This document shows, in pieces, positions 28,613 through 37,572 of a stretch of DNA of 64,000 nucleotides. The stretch lies in NCBI RefSeq assembly GCF_030658505.1, contig NZ_JAUTXR010000161.1:53578-117577 (forward strand), given 5' to 3'. A program made the position numbers and the translations under genes. The stretch's first letter is position 1; each line of letters opens with the position of its first letter. The DNA is from Stenotrophomonas raiganjensis (SeqCode). GTDB taxonomy: Bacteria; Pseudomonadota; Gammaproteobacteria; Xanthomonadales; Xanthomonadaceae. Under the pieces are notes generated by a model, which searched no databases, was not told the origin of the DNA, and worked only from the letters and a program-made list of their open reading frames with translations.

Positions 28613-31129
28613 ATGAGCATGCACGCGCGCCGCACACGGCGCTGGACCGGCCTGGTCCTGTCGATGGGACTGCTGGCGGTGGCCCCGCTGGCCTGGGCGG
28701 CGGCCCCGCAGCCCGCGGCAGCGCAGGCCCAGGGCGTGGCCGGCTACGAGCTGCCGTCGGCCGCACTGCAGGCGGTGGTCGATGCGCCGCGCGCGCCGTC
28801 GCTGTTCCTGTCGCCGCGCCGCGATGTGGCCGCGATGATGCAGATGCCGTCGCTGCCGTCGATCCAGGTGGTGGCCCAGCCCGAACTGAAGCTGGCCGGG
28901 CTGCGCATCAACCCGCGCACCTTCTCCGACAGCCGTTTCAGCTTCGGCGAGAAGCTGTGGCTGATGAACGTGGCCGACGGCAAGGAACGCCAGGTCAGCG
29001 GCCTGCCGGCCAAACTGTCGATCGCCAGCGTGATGTGGTCGCCGGACCAGAAGTGGCTGGCCTTCAACCAGGTCGACGCCGCCAGCGGGGCCAATGAACT
29101 GTGGCTGGTGGACGTGGCCGGTGGCAGTGCGCGCCGCCTGGTCGCCGGCCTGAACACGGTGATCGGCAGCGGCTACCAGTGGCTGCCGGACAGCCGTGGG
29201 CTGGTGGTGTTCACCCGCCCGGCCAACCTTGGTGCGGCCCCGGCCGCCGACGGCATCCCGACCGGACCGGCCGTGCAGCAGACCAGCCAGGGCGGCGGCG
29301 TGGTGTCGATCCGCACCTACCAGGACCTGTTGAAGAACGAGGCCGATGCGCGCCAGTTCGACTACTACGCCACCACCCAGCCGATGGAAGTCGGCCTGGA
29401 TGGCAGCACCCGCGCGATCGGCGCGGCCGGCATCTTCATGGGCTTTGCGGTATCGCCCGATGGCCGCTTCGTGCTGCGCCAGCCGGTGCAGCGCCCGTAT
29501 TCCTATGTGGTGCCGGTGAGCAGCTTCCCGCGCCGCATCGAAGTGATCGACCGTGCCAGCGGCAAGCTGGTGCACACCGTGGCAGTGCGCCCGCTGGTGG
29601 AAGGCCTGCCGACCGGCAACGATGCCGAAGTGACCGGCGTGCGTGACATCCGCTGGCGCGGCGATGCCGATGCCACCCTGGTCTGGGCCGAAGCCCAGGA
29701 TGGTGGCGATCCGAACAAGGACGCCAAGGTGCGCGATGCGGTGCTGATGCAGGCCGCGCCGTTCGACAAGCCGCCGGTGACCCTGGCCCAGCTCGGAAGC
29801 CGCCTGGCCGGCATCAGCTGGGGCCGTGGCGACCTGGCCCTGCTGACCGAATCGTGGTGGAAGACGCGCAAGACCAGGACCTGGCTGATCGCCCCGGACA
29901 ACGCCAGCGCCGAACCTCGCCTGCTGTGGGACCGGGATGCGCAGGACCGCTACGCCGATCCGGGCAGCCCGCTGCTGGCCAGCGATGAACGTGGTCGCTC
30001 GCTGCTGCAGACCAGCCCCGATGGCAGCAGCCTGTACCTGGCCGGTGCCGGCGCTTCGCCGGAAGGCGACCGTCCGTTCGTGGATCGCTTCGACATCGCC
30101 ACGGGCAAGGCCACGCGCCTGTTCCACTCGCAGGCGCCGAGCTACTCGCTGCCGGTGGCGCTGCTGGACGAACAGGCCGGATCGCTGCTGCTGAGCCGTG
30201 AAAGCCCGGACGAGCCGGCCAACTTCTACGTGCAGTCGCTGGCCGATGCCAGCGCTGCGCCGCGCGCACTGACCCACTTCGCCCATCCGCTGCCGCAGTT
30301 GAAGGGCGTGCACAAGGAGCAGATCCGTTACAAGCGCAAGGACGGCGTCGACCTGACCGCGACCCTGCTGCTGCCGCCGGGTTACGACCCGAAGCGCGAT
30401 GGCCCGCGCCCGCTGCTGATGTGGGCCTACCCGGGGGAGTTCAAGAGCGCGGCTGCCGCCAGCCAGGTGACCGATTCGCCGTACCGCTTCAACGCGGTCA
30501 GCTACTGGGGGCCGCAGGCGTTCCTGGCCAAGGGCTACGTGGTGCTGGCCAGCCCGTCGATGCCGATCATCGGCGAGGGCGACAAAGAGCCGAACGACAC
30601 CTATATCGAACAGCTGGTGGCCAACGCGCAGGCAGCCGTGGATGAAGTGGTGCGCCGTGGCGTGACCGATCGCGATCACATCGCCATTGGCGGCCACTCC
30701 TACGGTGCGTTCATGACCGCCAACCTGCTGGCACACACCCGCCTGTTCAAGGCCGGCATCGCACGCAGCGGCGCCTACAACCGCACGCTCACCCCGTTCG
30801 GCTTCCAGGCCGAGGAGCGCAACTACTGGCAGGCGCAGGACGTTTACCAGAAGATGGCGCCGTTCAATTACGCCGACAGGATCAAGGATCCGATCCTGTT
30901 CATCCACGGCGTGGACGACAACAACTCCGGCACCTTCCCGATCCAGAGCGAGCGCATGTTCGCCGCGGTGAAGGGCCTGGGTGGCACCGCGCGGCTGGTG
31001 ATGCTGCCGAACGAATCGCACGCCTACCGCGCACGCGAATCGATCATGACCATGCTGGCCGAGAGCGAGCGCTGGCTGGAGCAGACCATCGGCCCGGCCG
31101 AGCAGGGCAAGGCGAAGAAGAAGCGCTGA
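28613..31129 (+). CDS. S9 family prolyl oligopeptidase-type peptidase, secreted
   Basis: 838 aa. The ATG at 28613 starts a signal peptide (basic MSMHARRTRRW, hydrophobic core, cut after AWA-A). The ribosome site is AGGTGGAACG. Residues about 60-560 form a beta-propeller-like region (repeated WSPD and SPDG turns). The C-terminal catalytic domain has GGHSYGAFM with Ser696, Asp in HGVDDNNSG (about 768) and His803 in ESHAYR. It is probably a periplasmic or exported peptidase that acts on short peptides. It could also be a glutamyl endopeptidase-like member; the substrate is unknown. Confidence 0.88.
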   Translation: MSMHARRTRRWTGLVLSMGLLAVAPLAWAAAPQPAAAQAQGVAGYELPSAALQAVVDAPRAPSLFLSPRRDVAAMMQMPSLPSIQVVAQPELKLAGLRINPRTFSDSRFSFGEKLWLMNVADGKERQVSGLPAKLSIASVMWSPDQKWLAFNQVDAASGANELWLVDVAGGSARRLVAGLNTVIGSGYQWLPDSRGLVVFTRPANLGAAPAADGIPTGPAVQQTSQGGGVVSIRTYQDLLKNEADARQFDYYATTQPMEVGLDGSTRAIGAAGIFMGFAVSPDGRFVLRQPVQRPYSYVVPVSSFPRRIEVIDRASGKLVHTVAVRPLVEGLPTGNDAEVTGVRDIRWRGDADATLVWAEAQDGGDPNKDAKVRDAVLMQAAPFDKPPVTLAQLGSRLAGISWGRGDLALLTESWWKTRKTRTWLIAPDNASAEPRLLWDRDAQDRYADPGSPLLASDERGRSLLQTSPDGSSLYLAGAGASPEGDRPFVDRFDIATGKATRLFHSQAPSYSLPVALLDEQAGSLLLSRESPDEPANFYVQSLADASAAPRALTHFAHPLPQLKGVHKEQIRYKRKDGVDLTATLLLPPGYDPKRDGPRPLLMWAYPGEFKSAAAASQVTDSPYRFNAVSYWGPQAFLAKGYVVLASPSMPIIGEGDKEPNDTYIEQLVANAQAAVDEVVRRGVTDRDHIAIGGHSYGAFMTANLLAHTRLFKAGIARSGAYNRTLTPFGFQAEERNYWQAQDVYQKMAPFNYADRIKDPILFIHGVDDNNSGTFPIQSERMFAAVKGLGGTARLVMLPNESHAYRARESIMTMLAESERWLEQTIGPAEQGKAKKKR

Positions 31130-31141
31130 TACCTGCATGAG

Positions 31142-31166
31142 GGCGGCCCCTGCAACGGGGGCCGCC
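31142..31166 (+). terminator. Hairpin after the S9 peptidase gene
   Basis: GGCGGCCCC/GGGGCCGCC 9-bp stem with a 7-base loop, 12 bases after the stop. There is no U-tract, so efficiency is uncertain. Confidence 0.5.
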
Positions 31167-31183
31167 TGTGCGGCTGCGCCGCC

Positions 31184-31256
31184 GCCCGAGCATGGGCTCG
31201 GGCGCTACACGGTGTCACGCGCCACGATGCTTGTAGAACCGAGCCCATGCTCGGCT
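31184..31256. repeat. SMAG pair upstream of ppc, GTAG ends facing inward
   Basis: The minus element at 31184-31208 (GCCCGAGC-ATGG-GCTCGGGC then CTAC) and the plus element at 31233-31256 (GTAG then AACCGAGC/GCTCGGCT, one mismatch) are separated by 24 bases. The two stems share the GAGC/GCTC core, so they can also pair with each other. Confidence 0.8.
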
Positions 31257-31366
31257 GCGTCCGCCATGGATGCGTGCAGATGAAACCATTCTTGCATCGC
31301 AGCATGGTGTGCAATCTGGTTTAGGCTTGGGGTCTGGATCTGTTGACCGAGGCCTGTGCGTCGCCG

Positions 31367-34078
31367 ATGAACGAGTACCGCAGCAGCATCGAGTTTGCTT
31401 CTCCCGATCTTCCGCTTCGCGATGACGTGCGCCGGCTCGGCGCACTGGTCGGTGACCTGTTGGTCGAACAGGTTTCGGCCGCTTTCCTCGACGATGTCGA
31501 GGACGTGCGCACCCGCGCCATCGCCCGCCGCGAGAACCAGGCGCCGCTGTCGGAGCTGGCAGAAGGGCTGGCCGGGCGCACGCCGCAGCAGGCCGAGACC
31601 ATGGTGCGGGCGTTCAGCACCTACTTCCAGGTGGTCAACATCGCCGAGCGCGTGCATCGCATCCGCCGTCGCCGTGACTACCAGCGCGCCGGTACCGCCG
31701 GGGCGCAGCCCGATGGCCTGCAGGATGCGCTGCAGCACCTGAAGGCGCAGGGCGTCGGCCTGGATGAGCTGGCGCAGTGGCTGCCGCGCATCGACATCGA
31801 ACCGGTGTTCACCGCGCACCCCACCGAGGCCGTGCGCCGCGCGCTGCTGGAGAAGGAGCAGCTGATGGTGGCCAGCCTGGTCGACAACCTTGACGGTCTA
31901 CGCACGCCGGGCGAAGCCGCCGCCGATGCCGCGCGCTTCCGCATGGCGCTCACTGCCTCGTGGCAGACCACCGATTCCTCGCCGGTGCGCCCGACCGTCG
32001 ATGACGAGCGCGAACACGTCGGCTTCTATCTGGTGCAGGTGCTGTACCGGGTGATCCCGGTGCTGTACGAATCGCTGCAGCAGGCGCTGCGCGATACCTA
32101 CGGCGAAGAACTGCCACTGCCGCGCCTGCTGCGCTTCGGCACCTGGGTCGGCGGTGACATGGACGGCAATCCGAACGTGGATGCCCATACCATCCGCACT
32201 ACGCTGGATGCGCAGCGGCAGGCGGTGCTGGGGCGCTACCAGAAGGAACTGCTGCAGCTGGCCAGCCTGCTCAGCCAGTCCACCGAGCGGGTGGGGGTCA
32301 GTGATGCGCTGCAGGCACGCGTGGCGGCGTACCAGCAGCTGCTGCCGCAGGTGCAGTCGCGGCCACGCCATGCCGACATGCCCTACCGCCTGCTCAACGA
32401 CCGCATGCGCGCACGCCTGCAGGCCACGCTGGATGACGGCGTGGGTGCCTACGCAGGCCCGGATGAACTGATCGACGACCTGCAGCTGATCCTCGACAGC
32501 CTGCGTGCGAACCGCGGCGAGCATGCCGGTGGCTTTGCCGTGCAGCGCCTGCTGTGGCGGGTGAAGACCTTCGGCTTCCATCTGGCGCGGTTGGACGTGC
32601 GCCAGGAGTCGAGCGTGCATGCGCGTGCGCTGGCCGCGGTTCTGGGGGGCGAGGCGGCGTGGGACGGTCTGGATGCACTGGGCCGCGCGCGCCTGCTGGC
32701 ACCGCATGCCAGTGGCGAGGCGCCGTTGCCGAAGGGCGACGACGAAGGCAACCGGCGACTGGACGCCGTGTTCGCCGCACTGGCCGATGCGCACACACGC
32801 CACGGCGGCGATGCACTGGGCAGCTACATCATCTCGATGGCGCATGACCGCAGCGATGTGCTGGCGGTGCTTGCGCTGGCGCGCCGTGGCGGCCTGGTGG
32901 AAGCGGGCGGGGCGGTGCCGCTGGATATTGCGCCGCTGTTCGAGACGGTGGATGACCTCAAGCGCGGCACCGCGACCCTGCGCGACCTGCTGGCGGACCC
33001 GGTGTACCGCGCGCACCTGCATGCACGCGGCGACGTGCAGATGGTGATGCTGGGCTATTCCGACAGCAGCAAGGACGGTGGTATCGCTGCCTCGCGCTGG
33101 GGCCTGCAGCGTGCGCAGGTGGAGCTGCTGGAAGTGGCGGCCGAAGCGGGCATTCGCCTGACCTTCTTCCATGGTCGCGGTGGTTCGATCAGCCGCGGTG
33201 GCGGCAAGACCACGCACGCGGTCGATGCCTCGCCGCGCGGCAGCATCGATGGCCGCCTGAGGGTGACCGAGCAGGGCGAGGTGATCCACCGCAAATACGG
33301 CATCCGCGCGCTGGCCCTGCGCTCGCTGGAACAGGCCACCGGTGCGGTGCTGCGCGCCAGCCTGCGGCCGCGCGCGGCCGAACCGCGCGAGGATGAGTGG
33401 CGGCCGGTGATGGATGCGGTCGCCTCCGCCAGCAGCGAGGTGTATCGCGCGTTCGTTGGCCAGGCCGGCTTCATGGACTACTTCCGCACCGCCACGCCGA
33501 TCGACGTGATCGAGCGGATGACGCTGGGTTCGCGGCCGTCGCGCCGGCTAGGCCAGGACGCCGCGCTGGGCAACCTGCGTGCGATTCCCTGGGTGTTCGC
33601 CTGGAGCCAGGCGCGTGCGGTGATTCCCGGCTGGTACGGCGTGGGCAGTGGCCTGCAGGCCGCGGTTGATGCCGGCCACGAACAGACCCTGCGCGAGATG
33701 GCGCGAGACTGGCCGTTCTTCCGCACCTTCCTGGACGACATCGCGATGGTGCTGTCCAAGGGCGATATCACCATCGCCGAGCAGTTCTCGAAGCTGTCCG
33801 GCGAGTTGCACGGGCGCTTCTTCCCGCAGGTGCAGCGCGAACTGGAACTCACCCGGCACCGGCTGCTGGCATTGATGGACCAGCAGACGCTGCTGGATCA
33901 CGATGCGCGGCTGGCGCTGTCGATCCGCCTGCGTAATCCCTACGTGGATCCGATCAGCGTGCTGCAGGTGGATCTGCTGCAGCGCTGGCGGGCCAGCGGG
34001 CGCGAAGATGAGGACCTGCTGCGCGCGCTGGTGGCTTGCGTGAACGGTGTTTCGCAGGGCGTGCAGAACACCGGGTGA
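31367..34078 (+). CDS. ppc: Phosphoenolpyruvate carboxylase
   Basis: Anaplerotic enzyme forming oxaloacetate from PEP and bicarbonate. The ATG at 31367 ([10 protein letters not shown]) gives 903 aa, the xanthomonad length. A TTG at 31343 is possible but lacks support. Signature residues are [11 protein letters not shown] with the catalytic His151, [10 protein letters not shown], the second signature [13 protein letters not shown] and the [13 protein letters not shown] loop. The C-terminal [10 protein letters not shown] is the conserved allosteric-site tail. It appears monocistronic. Confidence 0.97.
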   Translation: MNEYRSSIEFASPDLPLRDDVRRLGALVGDLLVEQVSAAFLDDVEDVRTRAIARRENQAPLSELAEGLAGRTPQQAETMVRAFSTYFQVVNIAERVHRIRRRRDYQRAGTAGAQPDGLQDALQHLKAQGVGLDELAQWLPRIDIEPVFTAHPTEAVRRALLEKEQLMVASLVDNLDGLRTPGEAAADAARFRMALTASWQTTDSSPVRPTVDDEREHVGFYLVQVLYRVIPVLYESLQQALRDTYGEELPLPRLLRFGTWVGGDMDGNPNVDAHTIRTTLDAQRQAVLGRYQKELLQLASLLSQSTERVGVSDALQARVAAYQQLLPQVQSRPRHADMPYRLLNDRMRARLQATLDDGVGAYAGPDELIDDLQLILDSLRANRGEHAGGFAVQRLLWRVKTFGFHLARLDVRQESSVHARALAAVLGGEAAWDGLDALGRARLLAPHASGEAPLPKGDDEGNRRLDAVFAALADAHTRHGGDALGSYIISMAHDRSDVLAVLALARRGGLVEAGGAVPLDIAPLFETVDDLKRGTATLRDLLADPVYRAHLHARGDVQMVMLGYSDSSKDGGIAASRWGLQRAQVELLEVAAEAGIRLTFFHGRGGSISRGGGKTTHAVDASPRGSIDGRLRVTEQGEVIHRKYGIRALALRSLEQATGAVLRASLRPRAAEPREDEWRPVMDAVASASSEVYRAFVGQAGFMDYFRTATPIDVIERMTLGSRPSRRLGQDAALGNLRAIPWVFAWSQARAVIPGWYGVGSGLQAAVDAGHEQTLREMARDWPFFRTFLDDIAMVLSKGDITIAEQFSKLSGELHGRFFPQVQRELELTRHRLLALMDQQTLLDHDARLALSIRLRNPYVDPISVLQVDLLQRWRASGREDEDLLRALVACVNGVSQGVQNTG

Positions 34079-34084
34079 AATGCA

Positions 34085-34107
34085 TTCGCCGGGCCATGCC
34101 CGGCGAA
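34085..34107. terminator. Perfect bidirectional hairpin, ppc/thioesterase
   Basis: 10-bp perfect stem TTCGCCGGGC / GCCCGGCGAA with a CAT loop, 6 bases from each stop codon. The CAT loop and stem size resemble SMAG elements, but GTAG is missing. It separates convergent genes. Confidence 0.65.
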
Positions 34108-34112
34108 CGCGA

Positions 34113-34619
34113 TCATTCCTCCGGCGAAGGCGGATTCGACGCCAGCAGTTCCAGATGGCGCTGCTCCATTTCCTGGCGCAGCTGGCGGCGGATCAGCGCG
34201 GCCGCCTGGCGGCGCTTTTCGTTCGACGTGACCGGCTGCAGGGGCGGCACCGGCGTCGGCCGGCCTTCCTCGTCCACCGCCACCATGGTGAAGAAGCAGC
34301 TGTTGGCGTGGCGCACGCTGCGCTTGAGGATGTCCTCGGCCACCACCTTGATGCCGATCTCCATCGACGAGGTGCCGGTGTAGTTCACCGAGGCCAGGAA
34401 GGTGACCAGCTCGCCCACCGCGATGGGCTGGCGGAACATCACCTGGTCCACCGACAGGGTGACCACGTAGCTGCCGGCGTAGCGGCTGGCGCAGGCGTAG
34501 GCCACCTGGTCGAGCAGGCGCAGGATGGCGCCGCCGTGGACCTTGCCGGAGAAATTGGCCATCTCCGGCGACATCAGCACGGTCATGGACAGCTGGTGGG
34601 TTTTCAGTTCGGTCGGCAT
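34113..34619 (-). CDS. Hotdog-fold acyl-CoA thioesterase (YciA/BACH type)
   Basis: 168-aa cytoplasmic protein that hydrolyses acyl-CoA. The hotdog domain is recognisable from MSPEMANFSGKVHGGAILRLLDQ, with the HGG-Asp-type motif, and VDQVMFRQPIAVGELV. A C-terminal helix rich in Arg/Gln (residues about 133-160) extends beyond the fold. Substrate chain length cannot be read from sequence. The start at 34619 is the only ATG giving a full domain. Confidence 0.9.
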   Translation of the reverse strand: MPTELKTHQLSMTVLMSPEMANFSGKVHGGAILRLLDQVAYACASRYAGSYVVTLSVDQVMFRQPIAVGELVTFLASVNYTGTSSMEIGIKVVAEDILKRSVRHANSCFFTMVAVDEEGRPTPVPPLQPVTSNEKRRQAAALIRRQLRQEMEQRHLELLASNPPSPEE

Positions 34620-34679
34620 GGGGCGATTGTATCGGGCGCGGGCCGGGCGTGTCCGATCGCGCCCATGGCACGGGAGACG

Positions 34680-35876
34680 TCAGGCGGGCTGTACGCGCGC
34701 GCGCAGTTCCGCGTTGGGGAACCCGCGGGTCAGGTAGCGCGGCGGGTGGATGTGCCGGGTATCGGCTTCCAGCAGGTGGCCGAATTCGCGCATTGCTACG
34801 TGCCATTCCACCATCTGCGTATCGCGTTCCTCCACCACCAGCGCGATGAAGTCGGTCTGCGGCAGGGAAGTCTCCACACCTTCGGACCAGCAGCCTATGG
34901 AGATATGGTCGCTGCCGTCGACGATGAAGTTGGCCACGAATACGTCGTGCGCGTGCAGCTCATGCACCTTGTCCAGCTGTTCCTTCTGGGTGGCGTACAG
35001 CCGTGCGTGCAGCTGCAGGCGCAGTGCGCGTAGTGCCTGCCGCAGTGCTTCGCTGGCCGGGGTGAAGGCCTGCAGCTGGCCTTCCACGTAGTGATGCATG
35101 TCCCCGCTGATCACCCGGCCATCTTCCATGGCCTCGCTGGCCTGGGCAATCATTGTCTGCTGTGCCTGTTCGTCACGTTCACCGGCCACCAGCAGCACGT
35201 CGCGGGTGGGCAGCATGAACACCGGCGGGCCTGCCAACGGAAGACGGTGCAGCAGTTCGGGCAGCAGCACCCGGCTGCTGTCATAGGCATCGCCCCAGGC
35301 AGAGCGGAACAGCCCCGGGGCGATCTCGATGAAGGGTGCATCGTCCAGTGCACGCAGGTTGTCGCGCGCTATCGCCAGTGCCTGCTCCAGGGTGATGCCC
35401 CATTCCTCGGGCAGGTCGCGGGTCTGGGTAGCGGTGTGCTCGTCGTAGTCCACGGCCAGCAGTTCCACGCATTCCACGGTAAGCGGGCGGTACTGCAGGG
35501 GCACCCGGGCATCAAGGCCCTTTTCTTCCATCTCCTGCAGGACGATCTGGTCAAGCAGGTTGCGGTTGCGGATCACCGGGCGCAGCCGGTCGCGGATCTC
35601 GGCAAACGGCAGCGGTTCTTCGTTTGCCATGCCCAAGATGAGGGTGAAGCGCTCCAGCACGTCGCGCTGGCGACCGCGTTCCACATCCAGGTAGGCAGAG
35701 TAGGCGTTGTGCAGGTTGAAGAACGAGCCGCCGTCGTAGGCGATGCGGAACTGATCCGCCTGGTATTCCAGCGGCTTGTCGATGCCCAGCCGGCGTGCAG
35801 TCTGGATGACCTTCTCGGCAAATGCGTCGGGCGTGGGTTTGTCCTTGAGCCAGCGGTCGAGCAGGCGGGCAATCAT
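34680..35876 (-). CDS. DUF1444/YtpQ-like protein
   Basis: 398-aa soluble protein resembling the YtpQ/DUF1444 family: FRIAYDGGSFFNLHNAYSAYL near the N-terminus, RPVIRNRNLLDQI, and a long C-terminal half. The function is unknown. Homologues with about 260 residues are common in Firmicutes, and this version has a C-terminal extension of about 120 residues (GDHISIGCWSEGVETSLPQ region). An AAGGAAGATGG ribosome site precedes the ATG at 35876. It lies downstream of metK on the same strand but is separated by hairpins. Confidence 0.7.
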   Translation of the reverse strand: MIARLLDRWLKDKPTPDAFAEKVIQTARRLGIDKPLEYQADQFRIAYDGGSFFNLHNAYSAYLDVERGRQRDVLERFTLILGMANEEPLPFAEIRDRLRPVIRNRNLLDQIVLQEMEEKGLDARVPLQYRPLTVECVELLAVDYDEHTATQTRDLPEEWGITLEQALAIARDNLRALDDAPFIEIAPGLFRSAWGDAYDSSRVLLPELLHRLPLAGPPVFMLPTRDVLLVAGERDEQAQQTMIAQASEAMEDGRVISGDMHHYVEGQLQAFTPASEALRQALRALRLQLHARLYATQKEQLDKVHELHAHDVFVANFIVDGSDHISIGCWSEGVETSLPQTDFIALVVEERDTQMVEWHVAMREFGHLLEADTRHIHPPRYLTRGFPNAELRARVQPA

Positions 35877-35970
35877 GCGCCATCTTCCTTGATAGGGGTT
35901 GCATGCTCGCGCGGCAGGGGATGCGTTGCAAGATGGCAGGCGGGCACGCGGTTGGCTGTACAGAAAGCAG

Positions 35971-35992
35971 AAGGGCCGCTTGCGCGGCCCTT
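35971..35992 (-). terminator. Hairpin between metK and the DUF1444 gene
   Basis: 9-bp perfect stem AAGGGCCGC/GCGGCCCTT with a 4-base loop. On the minus strand it is followed by CTGCTTTCTG. It is a likely metK terminator, 57 bases after the stop. Confidence 0.65.
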
Positions 35993-36002
35993 CTTCAAGG
36001 TC

Positions 36003-36025
36003 AGCCGACTAACAGTCGGCTCTAC
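36003..36025 (-). repeat. SMAG-type GTAG palindrome
   Basis: On the minus strand, GTAG then AGCCGACT-GTT-AGTCGGCT, a perfect 8-bp stem. It lies between the metK stop and its terminator. Confidence 0.85.
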
Positions 36026-36048
36026 CGGTCAGCTTTTACCCGCTGGCT

Positions 36049-37260
36049 TTACTTCAGCTTCGCATCGGCGCGCAGGGCGGCGGCGCGGTCGGTCTTCTCC
36101 CAGGAGAAGGCCGTGGCGTTGACGGTCTCGCCTTCGCCATTGAGGTAGCTGAACTCCTTCGGCTTGCGGCCGAAGTGGCCATAGGCGGCAGTCTGCTGGT
36201 ACATCGGGTGCACCAGGTCCAGCATCTTGATGATGCCGTACGGGCGCAGGTCGAAGTGCTTGCGGATCAGCTTCTCGATCTTGTCGTCGCTGATCTTGCC
36301 GGTGCCGAAGGTGGTGACCGAGATCGAGGTCGGCTCGGCCACGCCGATGGCGTAGGAGACCTGCACTTCGCAGCGGTCGGCCAGGCCGGCGGCAACCACG
36401 TTCTTGGCGACGTAGCGGGCTGCGTAAGCGGCCGAACGGTCGACCTTGGACGGGTCCTTGCCGGAGAAGGCGCCACCACCGTGACGGGCCCAGCCGCCGT
36501 AGGTGTCGACGATGATCTTGCGGCCGGTCAGGCCGCAGTCGCCCACCGGGCCGCCGATCTCGAACTTGCCGGTCGGGTTGATGTGGAACTTGGTGCCCTT
36601 GTGCAGCCACTTGGCCGGCAGCACCGGCTTGATGATCTCTTCGCGGACGGCCTCGATGAGGTCCTTCTGCTTGATGCCCGGGGCGTGCTGGGTCGACAGG
36701 ACCACGGCGTCGATGGCCGAGACCACGCCGTTCTCATAGCGCAGGGTGACCTGGCTCTTGGCGTCCGGGCGCAGCCACGACAGCGGCGAGTTCTTCTTCT
36801 TGCGGATCTTGGCCTGCTGCTCGACCAGGCGGTGCGACAGGTGGATCGCGGCCGGCATGTAGCTGTCGGTCTCGTTGGTGGCGTAGCCGAACATCAGGCC
36901 CTGGTCGCCAGCGCCCATTTCTTCCGGCTTCTTGCGGTCCACGCCCTGGGCGATGTGCGGCGACTGCTTGCCGATCAGGTTCAGCACGCCGCAGGTGGCG
37001 CCGTCGAAGCCGACGTCGGAGCTGTCGTAGCCGATGTCCGTAATGACCTTGCGGGTCAGCGCTTCCAGGTCGATCCAGGCGCTGGTGGTGATTTCACCGG
37101 CCACGATGGCAACGCCGGTCTTGACCATGGTCTCGCAGGCCACGCGGGCGCGCTGGTCCTGGGTCAGGATCGCGTCCAGCACCGCATCGGAGATCTGGTC
37201 GGCAACCTTGTCCGGATGGCCTTCGGAGACCGACTCGGAGGTGAAGAGATAGCTGGACAT
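36049..37260 (-). CDS. metK: S-adenosylmethionine synthetase MetK
   Basis: Makes SAM from methionine and ATP. The ATG at 37260 ([11 protein letters not shown], 403 aa) gives the usual N-terminus. Signature motifs are [24 protein letters not shown] and the P-loop-like [16 protein letters not shown]. The sequence near residues 185-195 ([16 protein letters not shown]) matches the active-site loop region. It is transcribed away from the acyltransferase gene. The leader is about 35 bases from a TATCAT box and shows no riboswitch that I recognise. Confidence 0.97.
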   Translation of the reverse strand: MSSYLFTSESVSEGHPDKVADQISDAVLDAILTQDQRARVACETMVKTGVAIVAGEITTSAWIDLEALTRKVITDIGYDSSDVGFDGATCGVLNLIGKQSPHIAQGVDRKKPEEMGAGDQGLMFGYATNETDSYMPAAIHLSHRLVEQQAKIRKKKNSPLSWLRPDAKSQVTLRYENGVVSAIDAVVLSTQHAPGIKQKDLIEAVREEIIKPVLPAKWLHKGTKFHINPTGKFEIGGPVGDCGLTGRKIIVDTYGGWARHGGGAFSGKDPSKVDRSAAYAARYVAKNVVAAGLADRCEVQVSYAIGVAEPTSISVTTFGTGKISDDKIEKLIRKHFDLRPYGIIKMLDLVHPMYQQTAAYGHFGRKPKEFSYLNGEGETVNATAFSWEKTDRAAALRADAKLK

Positions 37261-37572
37261 CAGGCGTAATATCCCTTGATTCGGATGGAAAGATGGGCGC
37301 GAATGATACACGGGGTGCGCCGCCTGTGCATTGTGAACCGGTACCGGTTGCCGGTGGTTAAGCCCGCGTAGGCTGGCCAGGGGCCGTCCGGACGGGATTG
37401 GGGCCCAGCGTCGAGGCCCAGTGTTCCACCAGCGTGACAACGGAGCAGGCGGCTACCGGCCTGGCCGGACGCTGCCGGCCGTCATCGTTCTGCCCCAAAA
37501 CCGCCATCTGGCTGCCGCCTGGCGGGGGCAGGCTGTCGGCCATTCCGGCCGCCGGGCATGAGGGGATCCGCC
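37261..37572. other. Divergent control region, metK / acyltransferase
   Basis: 312 bases without a gene. Toward metK (minus) there is a TATCAT -10-like box (37303-37308) and a 14-base perfect palindrome AACCGGTACCGGTT (37336-37349). The rest is GC-rich with short dyads such as CCGTCCGGACGG near 37387. The acyltransferase ribosome site AGGGGATCC is at its right end. Confidence 0.45.
37336..37349. promoter_or_regulatory. 14-base palindrome upstream of metK
   Basis: AACCGGTACCGGTT, self-complementary and without a loop, 28 bases upstream of the metK -10-like box. It could be an operator for a dimeric regulator, which I cannot identify. Confidence 0.3.

Noticed and set aside
37261..37330. SAM riboswitch in front of metK
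   Set aside because: The leader is only about 35 bases from the likely start site and shows none of the conserved SAM or SAH aptamer blocks.
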